Shown here piece after piece: positions 32,487 through 41,765 of a stretch of DNA of 57,534 nucleotides. Made by a program: the position numbers and the translations under genes. The notes under the pieces were generated by a model. The model saw nothing but the letters and a program-made list of their open reading frames with translations, made no database searches and was not told where the DNA came from. How positions within the stretch are numbered: position 1 is the first letter of the stretch; every line of letters begins with the position of its first letter. The DNA comes from Streptomyces cupreus (lineage in GTDB: Bacteria > Actinomycetota > Actinomycetes > Streptomycetales > Streptomycetaceae): positions 1 to 57,534 of the forward strand of contig NZ_JACMSF010000055.1 in assembly GCF_014257025.1 (NCBI RefSeq). Direction: 5' to 3'.

Positions 32487-33806
32487 TCACACAATGCTCG
32501 GCTGCTCCGCGGGCAGGCTGTCCATGAAGGAGCTCACCGAGAACACCGCGCGGCCGGGTCCCGGCGGGCCGTAGCCGGGAGGCGAGGAGAGTCCGAAGTC
32601 CTCCATCGTCTGACGGTAGGCCTGGAGCAGCCGGATGTGGTACTCCAGCGGCGCGCCCTGCGGGTTGGCCTTGCCGAGCGGGGTCGTGGGCTCCGGGCAC
32701 CAGGTGGTGAAGCGGGGCGTGATGCCGTGCGACATGAAGAAGCGCAGGCCCTCGGTCGTCGACTCGATCGCCTCGTCGACCGTCGTGAAGCCGAAGGGCT
32801 CCGCCATCTCCACGCCCGCCACGAAGTTGGGGATCACATTGCGCGCCCCGAACACCTCCGCCGAGTCCAGGATCCGCTTGTGCCACTCGTCGCGGCCGAC
32901 GTAGCGCTCCTTGCCGGGGCAGTACAGCTCGAAGAGCCGGCGGTCCCACACCTCGTAGTTGGGGTGGTAGATCTGCACGCCGTAGTCCTTGAACCGCTGC
33001 ACGTCGTCGCGCGGCAGCGCCTGGGCGACGACCTTGCCGATCCAGCGGCCGGGGAAGCGCTCCTCGATGGCCTTGGCGTACCGGCCGTAGAAGTCGGCCT
33101 CGTCCCGCCCGCCGACGGTCTTGGTGATCGCGCCGCCCGTCAACGTGTACGCGGTGGACGCCTTCGCGGTGTCGTACCGGTCGATGATCTCCAGGGCTTC
33201 GAGGACCTCCTCGACGTCCTTGACCCCCGTGTACGGCCGCCCGGCCGCCTTGTGCTGGCGCCAGTTGTGGTTGATGTCGCAGTACTGGCACTCCTCCTTG
33301 GCGCCGAAGTACTGGCAGACGCGGAAGACGGTGAGGTAGATCAGATAGCCCCACTGGATGGTCGGGGCGACCTCCATGACGGACTTCCCGCTGGCGAGGG
33401 TGTGCCGGTAGTACTCGGGCATCGGCGGAACACCGACGTCCGAGATCCGCTTTCCGTCCAGATAGAGACCGAGCATGCCGTCCTCGTCGGCGGCCACGCG
33501 GTAGGGCGAGGACGGGTTCACCCGGACGGAGACCACGGTCCGGCGCAGATCGTACGGGCCGCCGGTGAGGATGATCTCCTCCGGGGGCCGGCGCAGCGCG
33601 GCCTCGCCCAGCTCGGGCAGGGTGCCGTGGTCGAAGGAGAAGATGAAGTACGACTTCGGCTTGACCTCGCCGGACTCGTTGTCGCTCAGCGCGGACGGGT
33701 CGAAGGCGACACCGCCGCGGAGCAGGTCCTCCTTGAAGACGGCCTCCCGCGGCACATGCGGAAAGCGCTCCATCAGATCCTCGACCAGCGCGGTACGGCT
33801 GCCCAT
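32487..33806 (-). CDS. radical SAM protein with C-x8-C-x2-C cluster motif
   Basis: A 439-residue enzyme of unknown reaction. C164, C173 and C176 lie in RVCQYFGAKEECQYCDINH, giving C-x8-C-x2-C in place of the standard C-x3-C-x2-C for the 4Fe-4S/SAM site. The TIM-barrel core shows GGAITKTVGG, QIYHPNYEVWDRRLFELYCP and ARNVIPNFVAGVEM, similar to BioB/HydE-like radical SAM barrels. The first 150 residues form a separate beta-rich domain. GGGAGGAG precedes the ATG. It is divergent from aldO with 176 bp between. No precursor peptide or partner gene is visible. Confidence 0.8.
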   Translation of the reverse strand: MGSRTALVEDLMERFPHVPREAVFKEDLLRGGVAFDPSALSDNESGEVKPKSYFIFSFDHGTLPELGEAALRRPPEEIILTGGPYDLRRTVVSVRVNPSSPYRVAADEDGMLGLYLDGKRISDVGVPPMPEYYRHTLASGKSVMEVAPTIQWGYLIYLTVFRVCQYFGAKEECQYCDINHNWRQHKAAGRPYTGVKDVEEVLEALEIIDRYDTAKASTAYTLTGGAITKTVGGRDEADFYGRYAKAIEERFPGRWIGKVVAQALPRDDVQRFKDYGVQIYHPNYEVWDRRLFELYCPGKERYVGRDEWHKRILDSAEVFGARNVIPNFVAGVEMAEPFGFTTVDEAIESTTEGLRFFMSHGITPRFTTWCPEPTTPLGKANPQGAPLEYHIRLLQAYRQTMEDFGLSSPPGYGPPGPGRAVFSVSSFMDSLPAEQPSIV

Positions 33807-33982
33807 CCCGTGTCTCCTCCCGGCTCAGGCGTTCGACTCCTCACGGTATGCCCCCGCCTGCGCGTGATCCGTGCCGGGTCCCCTCGTGCCGTAGATCTGC
33901 CCCATATCTTGCACTTTGTCCTACGGTTCGGGCGGCCGGATGAGAGGCTCGGCGCACACGCACTCTCCGGGAGGGACGACGG

Positions 33983-35233
33983 ATGACGGAGACGGTCACC
34001 AACTGGGCCGGCAACATCACCTACACCGCCAAGGAACTGCACCGCCCGCACTCGCTCGACGCGCTCAGGGCCCTGGTGGCCGAAAGCGCCCGGGTGCGGG
34101 TGCTGGGCAGCGGGCACTCCTTCAACGAGATCGCCGAGCCGGGACCCGAGGGCGTGCTGCTGTCGCTGGCCGAGCTGCCTTCCCGGGTCGACGTCGACAC
34201 GGCCGCCCGGACCGTGCGGGCCGGTGGCGGCGTGCGGTATGCGGAGCTGGCGCGGGTGGTGCACGGGCACCGTCTCGCGCTGCCCAACATGGCGTCGCTG
34301 CCGCACATCTCGGTGGCCGGATCCGTCGCCACCGGCACCCACGGCTCGGGGGTGACCAACGGCTCGCTGGCCGCGCCCGTGCGCGAGGTGGAGCTGGTGA
34401 CGGCGGACGGGGAGACGCTGCTGATCGGGCGCGAGGACGCCCGGTTCGGCGGGGCGGTGACCTCACTCGGTGCGCTCGGAGTCGTCACCGCGCTCACCCT
34501 GGCTCTGGAGCCGGCCTTCGAGGTCGAGCAGCATGTCTTCACCGAACTCCCTCTGGAGCGGCTGGAGTTCGAGACGATCGCCGCGATGGCGTACAGCGTC
34601 AGCCTGTTCACCGACTGGGCCGCGCCGGGCTTCCGGCAGGTGTGGCTGAAGCGGCGCACCGACCAACCGCTGCCCGGCTTCCCCTGGGCGGCGCCCGCGA
34701 CGGAGAAGATGCACCCGGTACCGGGCATGCCCGCCGTCAACTGCACCGACCAGTTCGGGGTCCCGGGGCCCTGGCACGAGCGACTTCCGCACTTCCGGGC
34801 GGAGTTCACCCCGAGCAGCGGCGCCGAGCTCCAGTCCGAGTACCTGCTGCCCCGGCCGTACGCCATGGATGCGCTGCGCGCGCTGGACGCGATCCGTACG
34901 ACGGTGGCGCCGGTGCTCCAAACCTGCGAGGTGCGGACGGTGGCCGCCGACGAGCAGTGGCTGAGTCCGTCGTACGGCCGTGAGACGGTGGCGCTGCACT
35001 TCACCTGGGTCGAGGACACGGCGGCCGTGCTTCCGGTGGTGCGGCGGGTGGAGGAGGCGTTGGAGGGTCTTGAGGCCCGGCCGCACTGGGGGAAGGTGTT
35101 CACCATGCCGGCCGAGGTGCTGCGCGAGCGGTATCCGCGGATCGGTGACTTCCGGGAGCTGGCGCAGTCGCTCGACCCGGGCGGCAAGTTCGCGAACGCG
35201 TACGTGCGCGACTTTATAAACCCCCTTTCCTAA
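33983..35233 (+). CDS. aldO: alditol oxidase AldO
   Basis: A 416-residue VAO-type flavoenzyme, very close to the Streptomyces coelicolor AldO sequence I know: NWAGNITYTAKEL at the start, SSGAELQSEYL and CTDQFGVPGPWHERLPHFRA inside. GSGHSFNEI holds the His (45) that carries covalent FAD. LPHISVAGSVATGTHGSG (with the active Ser), CEVRT and WGKVF supply the other active-site residues. It oxidises sugar alcohols such as xylitol and sorbitol at C1 with oxygen. A GGGAGGGA site precedes the ATG. Confidence 0.93.
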   Translation: MTETVTNWAGNITYTAKELHRPHSLDALRALVAESARVRVLGSGHSFNEIAEPGPEGVLLSLAELPSRVDVDTAARTVRAGGGVRYAELARVVHGHRLALPNMASLPHISVAGSVATGTHGSGVTNGSLAAPVREVELVTADGETLLIGREDARFGGAVTSLGALGVVTALTLALEPAFEVEQHVFTELPLERLEFETIAAMAYSVSLFTDWAAPGFRQVWLKRRTDQPLPGFPWAAPATEKMHPVPGMPAVNCTDQFGVPGPWHERLPHFRAEFTPSSGAELQSEYLLPRPYAMDALRALDAIRTTVAPVLQTCEVRTVAADEQWLSPSYGRETVALHFTWVEDTAAVLPVVRRVEEALEGLEARPHWGKVFTMPAEVLRERYPRIGDFRELAQSLDPGGKFANAYVRDFINPLS

Positions 35234-35247
35234 CCCCTTGTCGAAAG
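35225..35247 (+). promoter_or_regulatory. dyad operator / promoter of the ROK regulator gene
   Basis: CTTTC (35225-35229) and GAAAG (35243-35247) flank a 13-base core containing AACCCCTTG. TTGTCG inside it (35238-35243) fits a -35 box, with TAGCCT about 18 bases later as a possible -10. The same geometry and core appear at 38518-38540. The site overlaps the last codons of aldO. Confidence 0.55.
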
Positions 35248-35326
35248 TCCCTCGCAGCCCATAGCCTTGCGCCGCGCCGGTGCCGCTGTCGACCCGGCCT
35301 GCGAGAAGGGACGGGGGGCAACTCCG

Positions 35327-36574
35327 GTGAAGCGCACATCACGTGACATCCGCACCGCGAACCGCTACGAGGTGCTGCGCCAGATCATCGCCGCGTCGCC
35401 CACCTCCCGGCAGGAGCTGGCGGCCGCCACCGGGCTGAGCCTCGCCACGATCGCCACGCTCGTCGGGGAGCTGCTCGACCTCCGGATGATCACCGAGGTC
35501 GGCTTCGAGGACTCGGCGGGCGGGCGGCCGCGCGGGCTGGTCGCGGTCAACGCGTCGGGGGGCGCGTTGATCGGCGTCGACATCGCGGAGACGTACGTCC
35601 ATGTCGAGCTGTTCGACCTCGGGCTGAACGTCCTGGCCCGCGCCGAGGAGGACGTCCGCCCCGGCGAGAGCCTCCCCGAGCAGGTGGTCAGCCATGTCAC
35701 CGCCGCCGTCGGCTCGGTGGTCACGCAGGCCGGGGTCGAGGGCGCGCGGGTGCTCGGCGTGGGGGTGAGCGTGCCGGGGCAGGTCGACCGGGCCACCGGC
35801 ACCTCGGAGTACGCGCCCAACTGGGACTGGCACGAGGTGCCGCTGCTCGACCTGCTCACCGAGCACATCGCCTACCCCCTGTATCTGGACAACCCGCTGC
35901 GCGCCTCCGCGGTGGCAGAGCTGTGGTTCGGGGCCGCGCGCGGGCGCGGGGACGCCGTGGTGGTCAACCTCGGGACCGGCGTGGGCGCCGGGCTCATCCT
36001 GGGGAGCGCGCTGCACCGGGGTGTCAGCAACAGCGCCGGCGAGTGGGGCCACACCACGATCGTCCTGGACGGCAGGCTGTGCCGCTGCGGAAAGCACGGC
36101 TGCGTGGAGGCGTATGTCGGCGCGTCCGGAATCATGCTGACCCTGCGGGAGTTGAGCCCCGACAGCACGCTGCTGCACCCGGAGGACCAGACGGCCACCA
36201 TCGCCGCGCTGGCCCGGGGGGTGCGGGCCAACGACCCGGTGGCGCTCAAGGTGGTCCGCGACACCGTCCGTTACCTCGGTACCGGCATCGCCGACCTGGT
36301 CAATCTGTTCAACCCCGAAGTGGTCGTGCTCAGCAGCTGGGTCGCGACCGCACTCGGCGAGCCCCTGGTCGCCGAGGTGCGCGAGGCCGTCGCCCGGCAC
36401 GCGCTGCCGCGGCCGATGGCCGCCACCGAGATCGTCCTCTCCCCCATCCCGACCGACCCGGTGTGCCTGGGCGCGGCGACGTTCGCGCTGGAAGGGGCAC
36501 TTCAGTCGGTCGGGCAGAGGAATGCACGACCGAGCACCACCAACGCAAGGAGCCGTACCGCACCACCTTCATGA
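35327..36574 (+). CDS. ROK-family transcriptional regulator
   Basis: A 415-residue repressor. An N-terminal winged helix-turn-helix (about 10-65, SPTSRQELAAATGLSLATIA) is followed by an ROK sugar-kinase-like domain. The domain shows GALIGVDIAETYVHVELFDL, GVGVSVPGQVDRATG, the nucleotide-like VVNLGTGVGAGLILG and the zinc motif CRCGKHGCVEAYVG. Sugar binding would release it from DNA. GTG 35327 has GGGGGG upstream. Its stop overlaps an ATG of the galactanase gene (ATGA), so the regulator and enzyme are co-transcribed, a sign that it controls this carbohydrate locus. Confidence 0.9.
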   Translation: MKRTSRDIRTANRYEVLRQIIAASPTSRQELAAATGLSLATIATLVGELLDLRMITEVGFEDSAGGRPRGLVAVNASGGALIGVDIAETYVHVELFDLGLNVLARAEEDVRPGESLPEQVVSHVTAAVGSVVTQAGVEGARVLGVGVSVPGQVDRATGTSEYAPNWDWHEVPLLDLLTEHIAYPLYLDNPLRASAVAELWFGAARGRGDAVVVNLGTGVGAGLILGSALHRGVSNSAGEWGHTTIVLDGRLCRCGKHGCVEAYVGASGIMLTLRELSPDSTLLHPEDQTATIAALARGVRANDPVALKVVRDTVRYLGTGIADLVNLFNPEVVVLSSWVATALGEPLVAEVREAVARHALPRPMAATEIVLSPIPTDPVCLGAATFALEGALQSVGQRNARPSTTNARSRTAPPS

Positions 36575-36591
36575 CGACGGAAGGGATGCAC

Positions 36592-38421
36592 GTGACTCAC
36601 CCCCACCCGAGACGACCGGCTCTCCTGACAGCGGCAGCCGCACTCGCTGTCGCCGGTCCGCTCATATCCGCCCCGCCCGCTTCGGCCGCGACCCCCGTGG
36701 CGGCCGAGATCTCCCCGTACGCCGCGCAGACCATTGACGACATCGGTGCCTCCGGCGCCTGGTGGGTCAACGACCTGAAGAACTTCGACCCGAAGGTGCA
36801 GGCCCGGGTCGCCGAGCTGCTGTTCTCCTCGGACGGCCTGGACCTCAGCAACTACCGCTACAACATCGGCGGTGGCGGTACGGCGGTCACCACCCCGTCC
36901 CGCGCCCCGGAGGACTTCCGTAACGACGACGGAAGTTACGACTGGTCCAAGGACGAGGGCGGCCGCACCTTCCTCGCCTACGCCGCGAAGTACGGCGTCG
37001 AGGACCTGGTCGCCTTCGTCAACAGCGCGCCGGCCGAGTGGAAGACCAACGGCAAGAGCTGTGGCGGCCATCTGAAGGCGGAGAACGAACAGGACTTCGC
37101 GAAGTACATCGCCGACGTCACCGACCACTTCGCGAAGCTGGGCCAGGAGTTCGACTACATCAGCCCCTTCAACGAGCCCACCAACAGCTTCGACTCCTGC
37201 GGTCAGGAGGGCATGCTCGTCGACGTCCCGCAGCGCGACGACATCGTGCGGGCCCTCGGCGCGGAGCAGGAGGCGCGCGGGCAGCGGACCGGCATCATCG
37301 CCGACGAGTCCACCAGCACGGTGAAGTTCAACGACGAGGTCCCGCAGTGGATCTCGCAGCCGGGCACGGCGCAGTACGTCGACAAGCTGGCCCACCACAC
37401 CTACGACAACCCCAGCGACGCCAACCGCGCCAAGGTCTACGAGACCTCGAAGAAGGTCGGCATCGAGTCCTGGTCGACGGAGATCTGCTGCTTCGGCAAG
37501 GGCGGCACGGGCTGGGCTCAGGAGTACGACCCGAGCATCGACGGCGGTCTGAACCTGTCCCGGATCATCCACAAGGACTTCGCGGTCGCCCATGACTCGG
37601 CTTTCCACTGGTGGGTGGCCCTGTCCGAGATGATCGGCACCGACCCGTACGCGAGGAACGACTCGGGCTGGAACGACGGTCTGATCTACTACGACCCGAA
37701 CTACGCCACCAACGGCAACCAGACCCTGTACTTCACCAAGCGGTACTACGCGCTCGGCCAGTACAGCAAGTTCGTCAAGCCCGGCTCGGTCGCGCACAAC
37801 GTGACCGGAGTTCCCGACGGCGTCGAGGTCAGCGCCTACGACCGGAAGGGCAAGTGGGTCGTGGTGGTCAACAACCACAACGCGACGGACACTTCGCTGG
37901 ATCTGCACTTCAACAGCGACACCCAGCTCAGGGCGACCCAGGCCGTGCGGACGTCGGCCACCGAGGACTGGGCGCACGTTGCCAAGCCGTCGGTGAGCGG
38001 CGGCACGGTGTCGGCATCGCTGCCGGCGCGGTCCATCACGACCTACGTCCTCGACCAGAAGGGCGGGGGCAGTTCGGCCGTCACGGGCGCCTGGCAGGGC
38101 AAGCAGTCCGGGAAGTGCCTGACGGCGGCGGTGACGATCAGCACCTGCACGGGCGAGGACGCGCAGAAGTGGTCGTACGACGAGAAGGGCGCGCTCAAGG
38201 GCGCGGGCGGCTATCTGACCGCCGGGAGTTCGGGGCTCACCACGAGCGCCGAGTTCACCGGAGACGCCTCCCAGCGCTGGCTTCTGAACTCCAACGGACA
38301 GATCGTCAGCGAGGCTTCGGGCCGGTGTCTGGACGTCGGCGGACAGGCGACCGCGGACGGCAGCAAGGTGGGTCTGTGGACCTGTAACGGCGGGACCAAC
38401 CAAGCATGGTTCCGACAGTAA
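36592..38421 (+). CDS. secreted GH30 endo-beta-1,6-galactanase with CBM13/ricin domain
   Basis: About 609 residues. A signal peptide (PRRPALLTAAAALAVAGPLI ending ASAA) starts it. The GH30 catalytic domain has the acid/base Glu 195 in SPFNEPTN and the nucleophile Glu 297 in WSTEICCFG, within a (beta/alpha)8 barrel that opens IDDIGASGAWW. A beta-sandwich side domain follows, then a ricin-type lectin (CBM13) repeat region from about 490 to the end (GKCLTAAVTISTCTG, GRCLDVGGQATADG). The layout fits the Streptomyces avermitilis endo-beta-1,6-galactanase. GTG 36592 follows GGAAGGG at good spacing; ATG 36571 overlaps the ROK stop and is the alternative. Confidence 0.82.
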   Translation: MTHPHPRRPALLTAAAALAVAGPLISAPPASAATPVAAEISPYAAQTIDDIGASGAWWVNDLKNFDPKVQARVAELLFSSDGLDLSNYRYNIGGGGTAVTTPSRAPEDFRNDDGSYDWSKDEGGRTFLAYAAKYGVEDLVAFVNSAPAEWKTNGKSCGGHLKAENEQDFAKYIADVTDHFAKLGQEFDYISPFNEPTNSFDSCGQEGMLVDVPQRDDIVRALGAEQEARGQRTGIIADESTSTVKFNDEVPQWISQPGTAQYVDKLAHHTYDNPSDANRAKVYETSKKVGIESWSTEICCFGKGGTGWAQEYDPSIDGGLNLSRIIHKDFAVAHDSAFHWWVALSEMIGTDPYARNDSGWNDGLIYYDPNYATNGNQTLYFTKRYYALGQYSKFVKPGSVAHNVTGVPDGVEVSAYDRKGKWVVVVNNHNATDTSLDLHFNSDTQLRATQAVRTSATEDWAHVAKPSVSGGTVSASLPARSITTYVLDQKGGGSSAVTGAWQGKQSGKCLTAAVTISTCTGEDAQKWSYDEKGALKGAGGYLTAGSSGLTTSAEFTGDASQRWLLNSNGQIVSEASGRCLDVGGQATADGSKVGLWTCNGGTNQAWFRQ

Positions 38422-38439
38422 CCAGTAACGCCTGAAGGG

Positions 38440-38473
38440 GAGTTGCGGGCCGCTGGTGCGGCGGCCCGCACTC
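38440..38473 (+). terminator. hairpin terminator after galactanase gene
   Basis: A 13-bp GC-rich stem (38440-38453 with 38461-38473, one bulged T) and a 7-base loop lies 18 bp past the stop. It separates the ROK-galactanase transcript from the importer operon. Confidence 0.8.
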
Positions 38474-38517
38474 CGTCACGTCCGGAATTACGAACGCTAT
38501 GCAACGCTTCGAACAGA

Positions 38518-38540
38518 CTTCGTCCAACCCCTTGCCGAAG
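38518..38540 (+). promoter_or_regulatory. dyad operator / promoter of the ABC importer operon
   Basis: CTTCG (38518-38522) and CGAAG (38536-38540) flank a 13-base core with AACCCCTTG, the same geometry as 35225-35247. TTGCCG (38532-38537) and TAACGT 17 bases later fit -35 and -10 boxes. It lies 64 bp before the binding-protein start and is a probable shared target of the ROK regulator. Confidence 0.55.
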
Positions 38541-38604
38541 CCTTAGCCGAAGGTTAACGTCCCGCACCGCAAGCCGCAGCCGCACGAGAGACAAGGACGT
38601 CAGC

Positions 38605-39870
38605 ATGTCGGCAATGAGGAACAGCAACTGGGACCGCCGCACCGTTCTGCGCGCCGCCATGGGCCTGGCCGCCGCCGGCGGCCTCGCCGCGTGCGGCGGC
38701 AACAACGGCCGTGGCGGGGGCTCGGGTTCGGGCAAGAACCTGGTGCAGTACTTCCACGCGTACGGCGAGCAGGGCACCGAGCAGGCGATCAAGCGGTACG
38801 CGAAGGCGTACAAGGACGCCAACGTGAGCACGCAGTGGATCACCGGCGAGAACTTCGAGAGCAAGCTGTTCTCGGCGCTGCTGACGGACAAGGCCCCGGA
38901 CCTGTTCGAGTTCCACCCGCAGATCCAGCTCATCCGCAGCGGACAGGTGGCGGACCTGACCGACATCATCGACCCGGTCAAGGACGACTTCAACCAGGCC
39001 GACATCGCCTCGCACACGGTCGACGGGAAGATATACGGCGTCCGGATGATCGACGACCCGCAGTTCTTCTTCTACCGCAAGTCGCTGCTGGAGAAGGCGA
39101 ACGTCGAGGTGCCGCAGACCCTTGACGAGCTGATCGAGGCCGCGGCCAAGCTCACCACGGACAAGGTCAAGGGACTCTTCCTCGGCAACGAACTGGACCC
39201 GATCGCCCGCCCGTTGATCTGGGCGGCCGGGGCAGACACCCTCGACGAGAAGAACGAGATCGCCTACCACACCGACGGGGTCAGGGAGGGCCTGGTCAAG
39301 CTGCGGAAGCTGTTCACCAGCGGCGACCTCCTCCTCGGCGCCCCGACCGACTTCTGGGACCCCTCCGCGCTCAACCAGGGTCTGACCGCGATCCAGTGGT
39401 GCGGCATGTGGGCGATGCCTGCGATGCAGGAGGCGCTCGGCGACGACCTCGGGATCTTCCCGTTCCCGAAGGTCACGGACACCGGCAAGCCCTCGGTCTA
39501 CAACGGCGGCTGGTCGATGTTCGTCAACGCCAAGAGCAAGAACGTCGAGGCGGCCAAGGAGTACGTGAAGTGGCTGTGGATCGACCAGAAGGAGTACCAG
39601 GAGGACTGGTCGCTCTCCTACGGCTTCCACATCCCGCCGCGCACCTCGCTCGCCGAGTCCGCCGACAAACTGAAGTCGGGGCTGCCCGCCGAGGGCGTCA
39701 AGCTCTTCAACGAGTACGGGCACTTCGACAACATCGGCTTCACCCAGGCCATGCTCGACGCGGTCGAGGACGTCCTCGGCGACTGCGTCCGTGACAACGG
39801 TGACCCGGAGGCCGCGCTCGACAAGGCCGACGGCAAGGTCAACCGTGAACTGAAGAAGCTCTTCGGATAG
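38605..39870 (+). CDS. ABC sugar importer, extracellular binding lipoprotein
   Basis: A 421-residue solute-binding protein. A Tat-like signal (DRRTVLRAAMGLAAAGGLA) ends in a lipobox AACG, so it is lipid-anchored outside the membrane. The mature part has the family-1 (MalE-like) fold: TDKAPDLFEFHPQIQLIRSG, QADIASHTVDGKIYGVRM and FYRKSLLEKANVEVPQTLDE. It is the first gene of the importer operon and likely binds galacto-oligosaccharides made by the galactanase. AAGGA precedes the ATG. Confidence 0.92.
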   Translation: MSAMRNSNWDRRTVLRAAMGLAAAGGLAACGGNNGRGGGSGSGKNLVQYFHAYGEQGTEQAIKRYAKAYKDANVSTQWITGENFESKLFSALLTDKAPDLFEFHPQIQLIRSGQVADLTDIIDPVKDDFNQADIASHTVDGKIYGVRMIDDPQFFFYRKSLLEKANVEVPQTLDELIEAAAKLTTDKVKGLFLGNELDPIARPLIWAAGADTLDEKNEIAYHTDGVREGLVKLRKLFTSGDLLLGAPTDFWDPSALNQGLTAIQWCGMWAMPAMQEALGDDLGIFPFPKVTDTGKPSVYNGGWSMFVNAKSKNVEAAKEYVKWLWIDQKEYQEDWSLSYGFHIPPRTSLAESADKLKSGLPAEGVKLFNEYGHFDNIGFTQAMLDAVEDVLGDCVRDNGDPEAALDKADGKVNRELKKLFG

Positions 39871-39893
39871 GCCGTCGGACGGGTATCCACGAC

Positions 39894-40859
39894 ATGTCGA
39901 CCATCACCAGGAGCGGTGTCTCGCGCCCCGCTCCGGCCAAAGCCCCGAGGGGCCGGTCGCGGCGGGGGCTGCGGGGCAACCCCACCGCCAACTTCTGGCT
40001 CTTCACCGGCCCGTTCCTGATCGGGCTGGCCCTCTTCGTCTACGTCCCGATCGGCTGGAGCCTCTGGCTCTCCTTCTTCGACGCCCGCTTCACGGTCACA
40101 CCGAGCGAGTTCATCGGCTTCGAGAACTACCAGTACATGCTGACGAACGACGACTTCGTCGGCTCGCTCATCACCTTCACCGTCTTCGCCGCCTTCATCG
40201 TGCCCACCACCTGGGCGTTCTCGCTGTCCCTCGCCCTGCTGGTGAACCGGCTGCGGTTCATGCAGGCGTTCTTCCGGTCGGTCTTCTTCCTGCCGACCGC
40301 GGTGAGCTACGTCGCCGCCGCGCTCATCTGGAAGATGTCGATCTTCAGCGGTGTCCGCTTCGGCCTGATGAACACCGTCCTCGGCTGGTTCGGCGCCGAC
40401 GGCATCGCCTGGCTGGCCAGCCCCGACCCGCCCTGGTACTGGCTGGTCCTCGTCACCGTGCGCCTCTGGCTCCAGGCCGGGTTCTTCATGATCCTGTTCC
40501 TGGCGGCGCTCCAGAACATCCCGCAGGAGCTGTACGAGGCCGCCGCCATCGACGGGGCCAAGCGGGGCCGGCAGACCTTCTGGTACATCACCCTGCCCCA
40601 GCTGCGCGCCACCTCGACGGCCGTGATCCTGCTGCTCCTGGTGCAGGCGTACCAGGCCTTCGACGAGTTCTTCAACCTGCTGTCGAACGCCACCTGGGGC
40701 CGTCCCCCGCTGGTCGAGCTGTACTACATCGCCCTCGGCGAGAACCAGGACTACGGAGCCGGCAGCGCGGGCGCGATGATCCTGACGCTGTTGATCTGTG
40801 TCGTGACCCTGCTCCAGGGCAAGTTCTTGGGCTTCGGAAGGGGGGATGAGTCCAAGTGA
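39894..40859 (+). CDS. ABC sugar importer permease (MalF type)
   Basis: A 321-residue membrane protein with six main helices. The EAA loop that contacts the ATPase reads ELYEAAAIDGAKRGRQTFWY (about residues 221-240), with ITLPQLR after it. The first 35 residues are basic and cytoplasmic. It pairs with the next permease; its stop overlaps the next start (GTGA). Confidence 0.93.
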   Translation: MSTITRSGVSRPAPAKAPRGRSRRGLRGNPTANFWLFTGPFLIGLALFVYVPIGWSLWLSFFDARFTVTPSEFIGFENYQYMLTNDDFVGSLITFTVFAAFIVPTTWAFSLSLALLVNRLRFMQAFFRSVFFLPTAVSYVAAALIWKMSIFSGVRFGLMNTVLGWFGADGIAWLASPDPPWYWLVLVTVRLWLQAGFFMILFLAALQNIPQELYEAAAIDGAKRGRQTFWYITLPQLRATSTAVILLLLVQAYQAFDEFFNLLSNATWGRPPLVELYYIALGENQDYGAGSAGAMILTLLICVVTLLQGKFLGFGRGDESK

Positions 40860-41737
40860 CCACCACCGCACCTCAGTTGAAGACACCGGCCACGCCGCGC
40901 CGGGCCCGGCGCCACGGCGTGATGGGCTCGGCCGGGCTCTATCTCGCCACCTCCGTGGCCGCCTTCCTCTTCCTCGTCCCCTTCTATCTGATCGTCCGCA
41001 ACGCCCTGATGACGGACCGGGAGATCACCGGCGAGGAGTGGAAGTTCTTCCCCACCGACATCCAGTGGGGCAACATCACCGAGCCGTTCGACGACACCTC
41101 GGTGGACTTCGCCCGCTCCCTGTGGAACTCGGCGCTCGTCGGCACCCTGCACACCGTCGGCACCCTGCTGGTCTGCTCGCTCGCCGGCTACGGCCTGGCC
41201 CGCATCCCCTACCGGCATGCGAACAAGGTCTTCTACGCCGTTCTGGTGACCCTGATGGTGCCGACCGCGGTCACCTTCGTACCCAGCTTCGTGCTGGTCT
41301 CGTCGCTGGGCTGGGTGGACACCTACCGGGGCCTGATCATCCCCGGCCTGTTCAGTGGTTTCACCTGCTTCCTGTTCCGGCAGTACTTCCTTGGGTTCCC
41401 CAAGGAGCTGGAGGAGGCGGCGCGCGTGGACGGGCTCGGCTACTGGGGCGCGTACTGGCGTGTCGTGGTGCCGAACTCGCTGAACTTCTTCGCGGCCATG
41501 GCCACGATCACCTTCATCAGCGGCTGGAACTCCTTCCTGTGGCCGCTGGTCATCGGCCAGGACCCCAGCGCCTGGACGGTCCAGGTGGCGCTCTCCTCGT
41601 ACATGACCAACCAGACCGTCAACTTCCACCTGATCTTCATGGCCACCGCCATTTCCATCCTGCCCCTGGTGTTCGTCTTCCTCTTCCTCCAGCGCTGGCT
41701 CGTGCAGGGGATCGCACAGACCGGCATCAAGGGCTGA
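40856..41737 (+). CDS. ABC sugar importer permease (MalG type)
   Basis: A 293-residue permease, start GTG 40856. Six helices span SAGLYLATSVAAFLFLVPFY to the C-terminal ISILPLVFVFLFLQRWLVQG. The EAA loop is KELEEAARVDGLGYWGAYWR, with VVPNS after it. No ATP-binding gene lies in this operon, so a shared ATPase such as MsiK encoded elsewhere probably energises it, as is common in Streptomyces sugar importers. Confidence 0.93.
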   Translation: MTTTAPQLKTPATPRRARRHGVMGSAGLYLATSVAAFLFLVPFYLIVRNALMTDREITGEEWKFFPTDIQWGNITEPFDDTSVDFARSLWNSALVGTLHTVGTLLVCSLAGYGLARIPYRHANKVFYAVLVTLMVPTAVTFVPSFVLVSSLGWVDTYRGLIIPGLFSGFTCFLFRQYFLGFPKELEEAARVDGLGYWGAYWRVVVPNSLNFFAAMATITFISGWNSFLWPLVIGQDPSAWTVQVALSSYMTNQTVNFHLIFMATAISILPLVFVFLFLQRWLVQGIAQTGIKG

Positions 41738-41765
41738 CGCCCACGCATCCGAGACATGGAGACCG

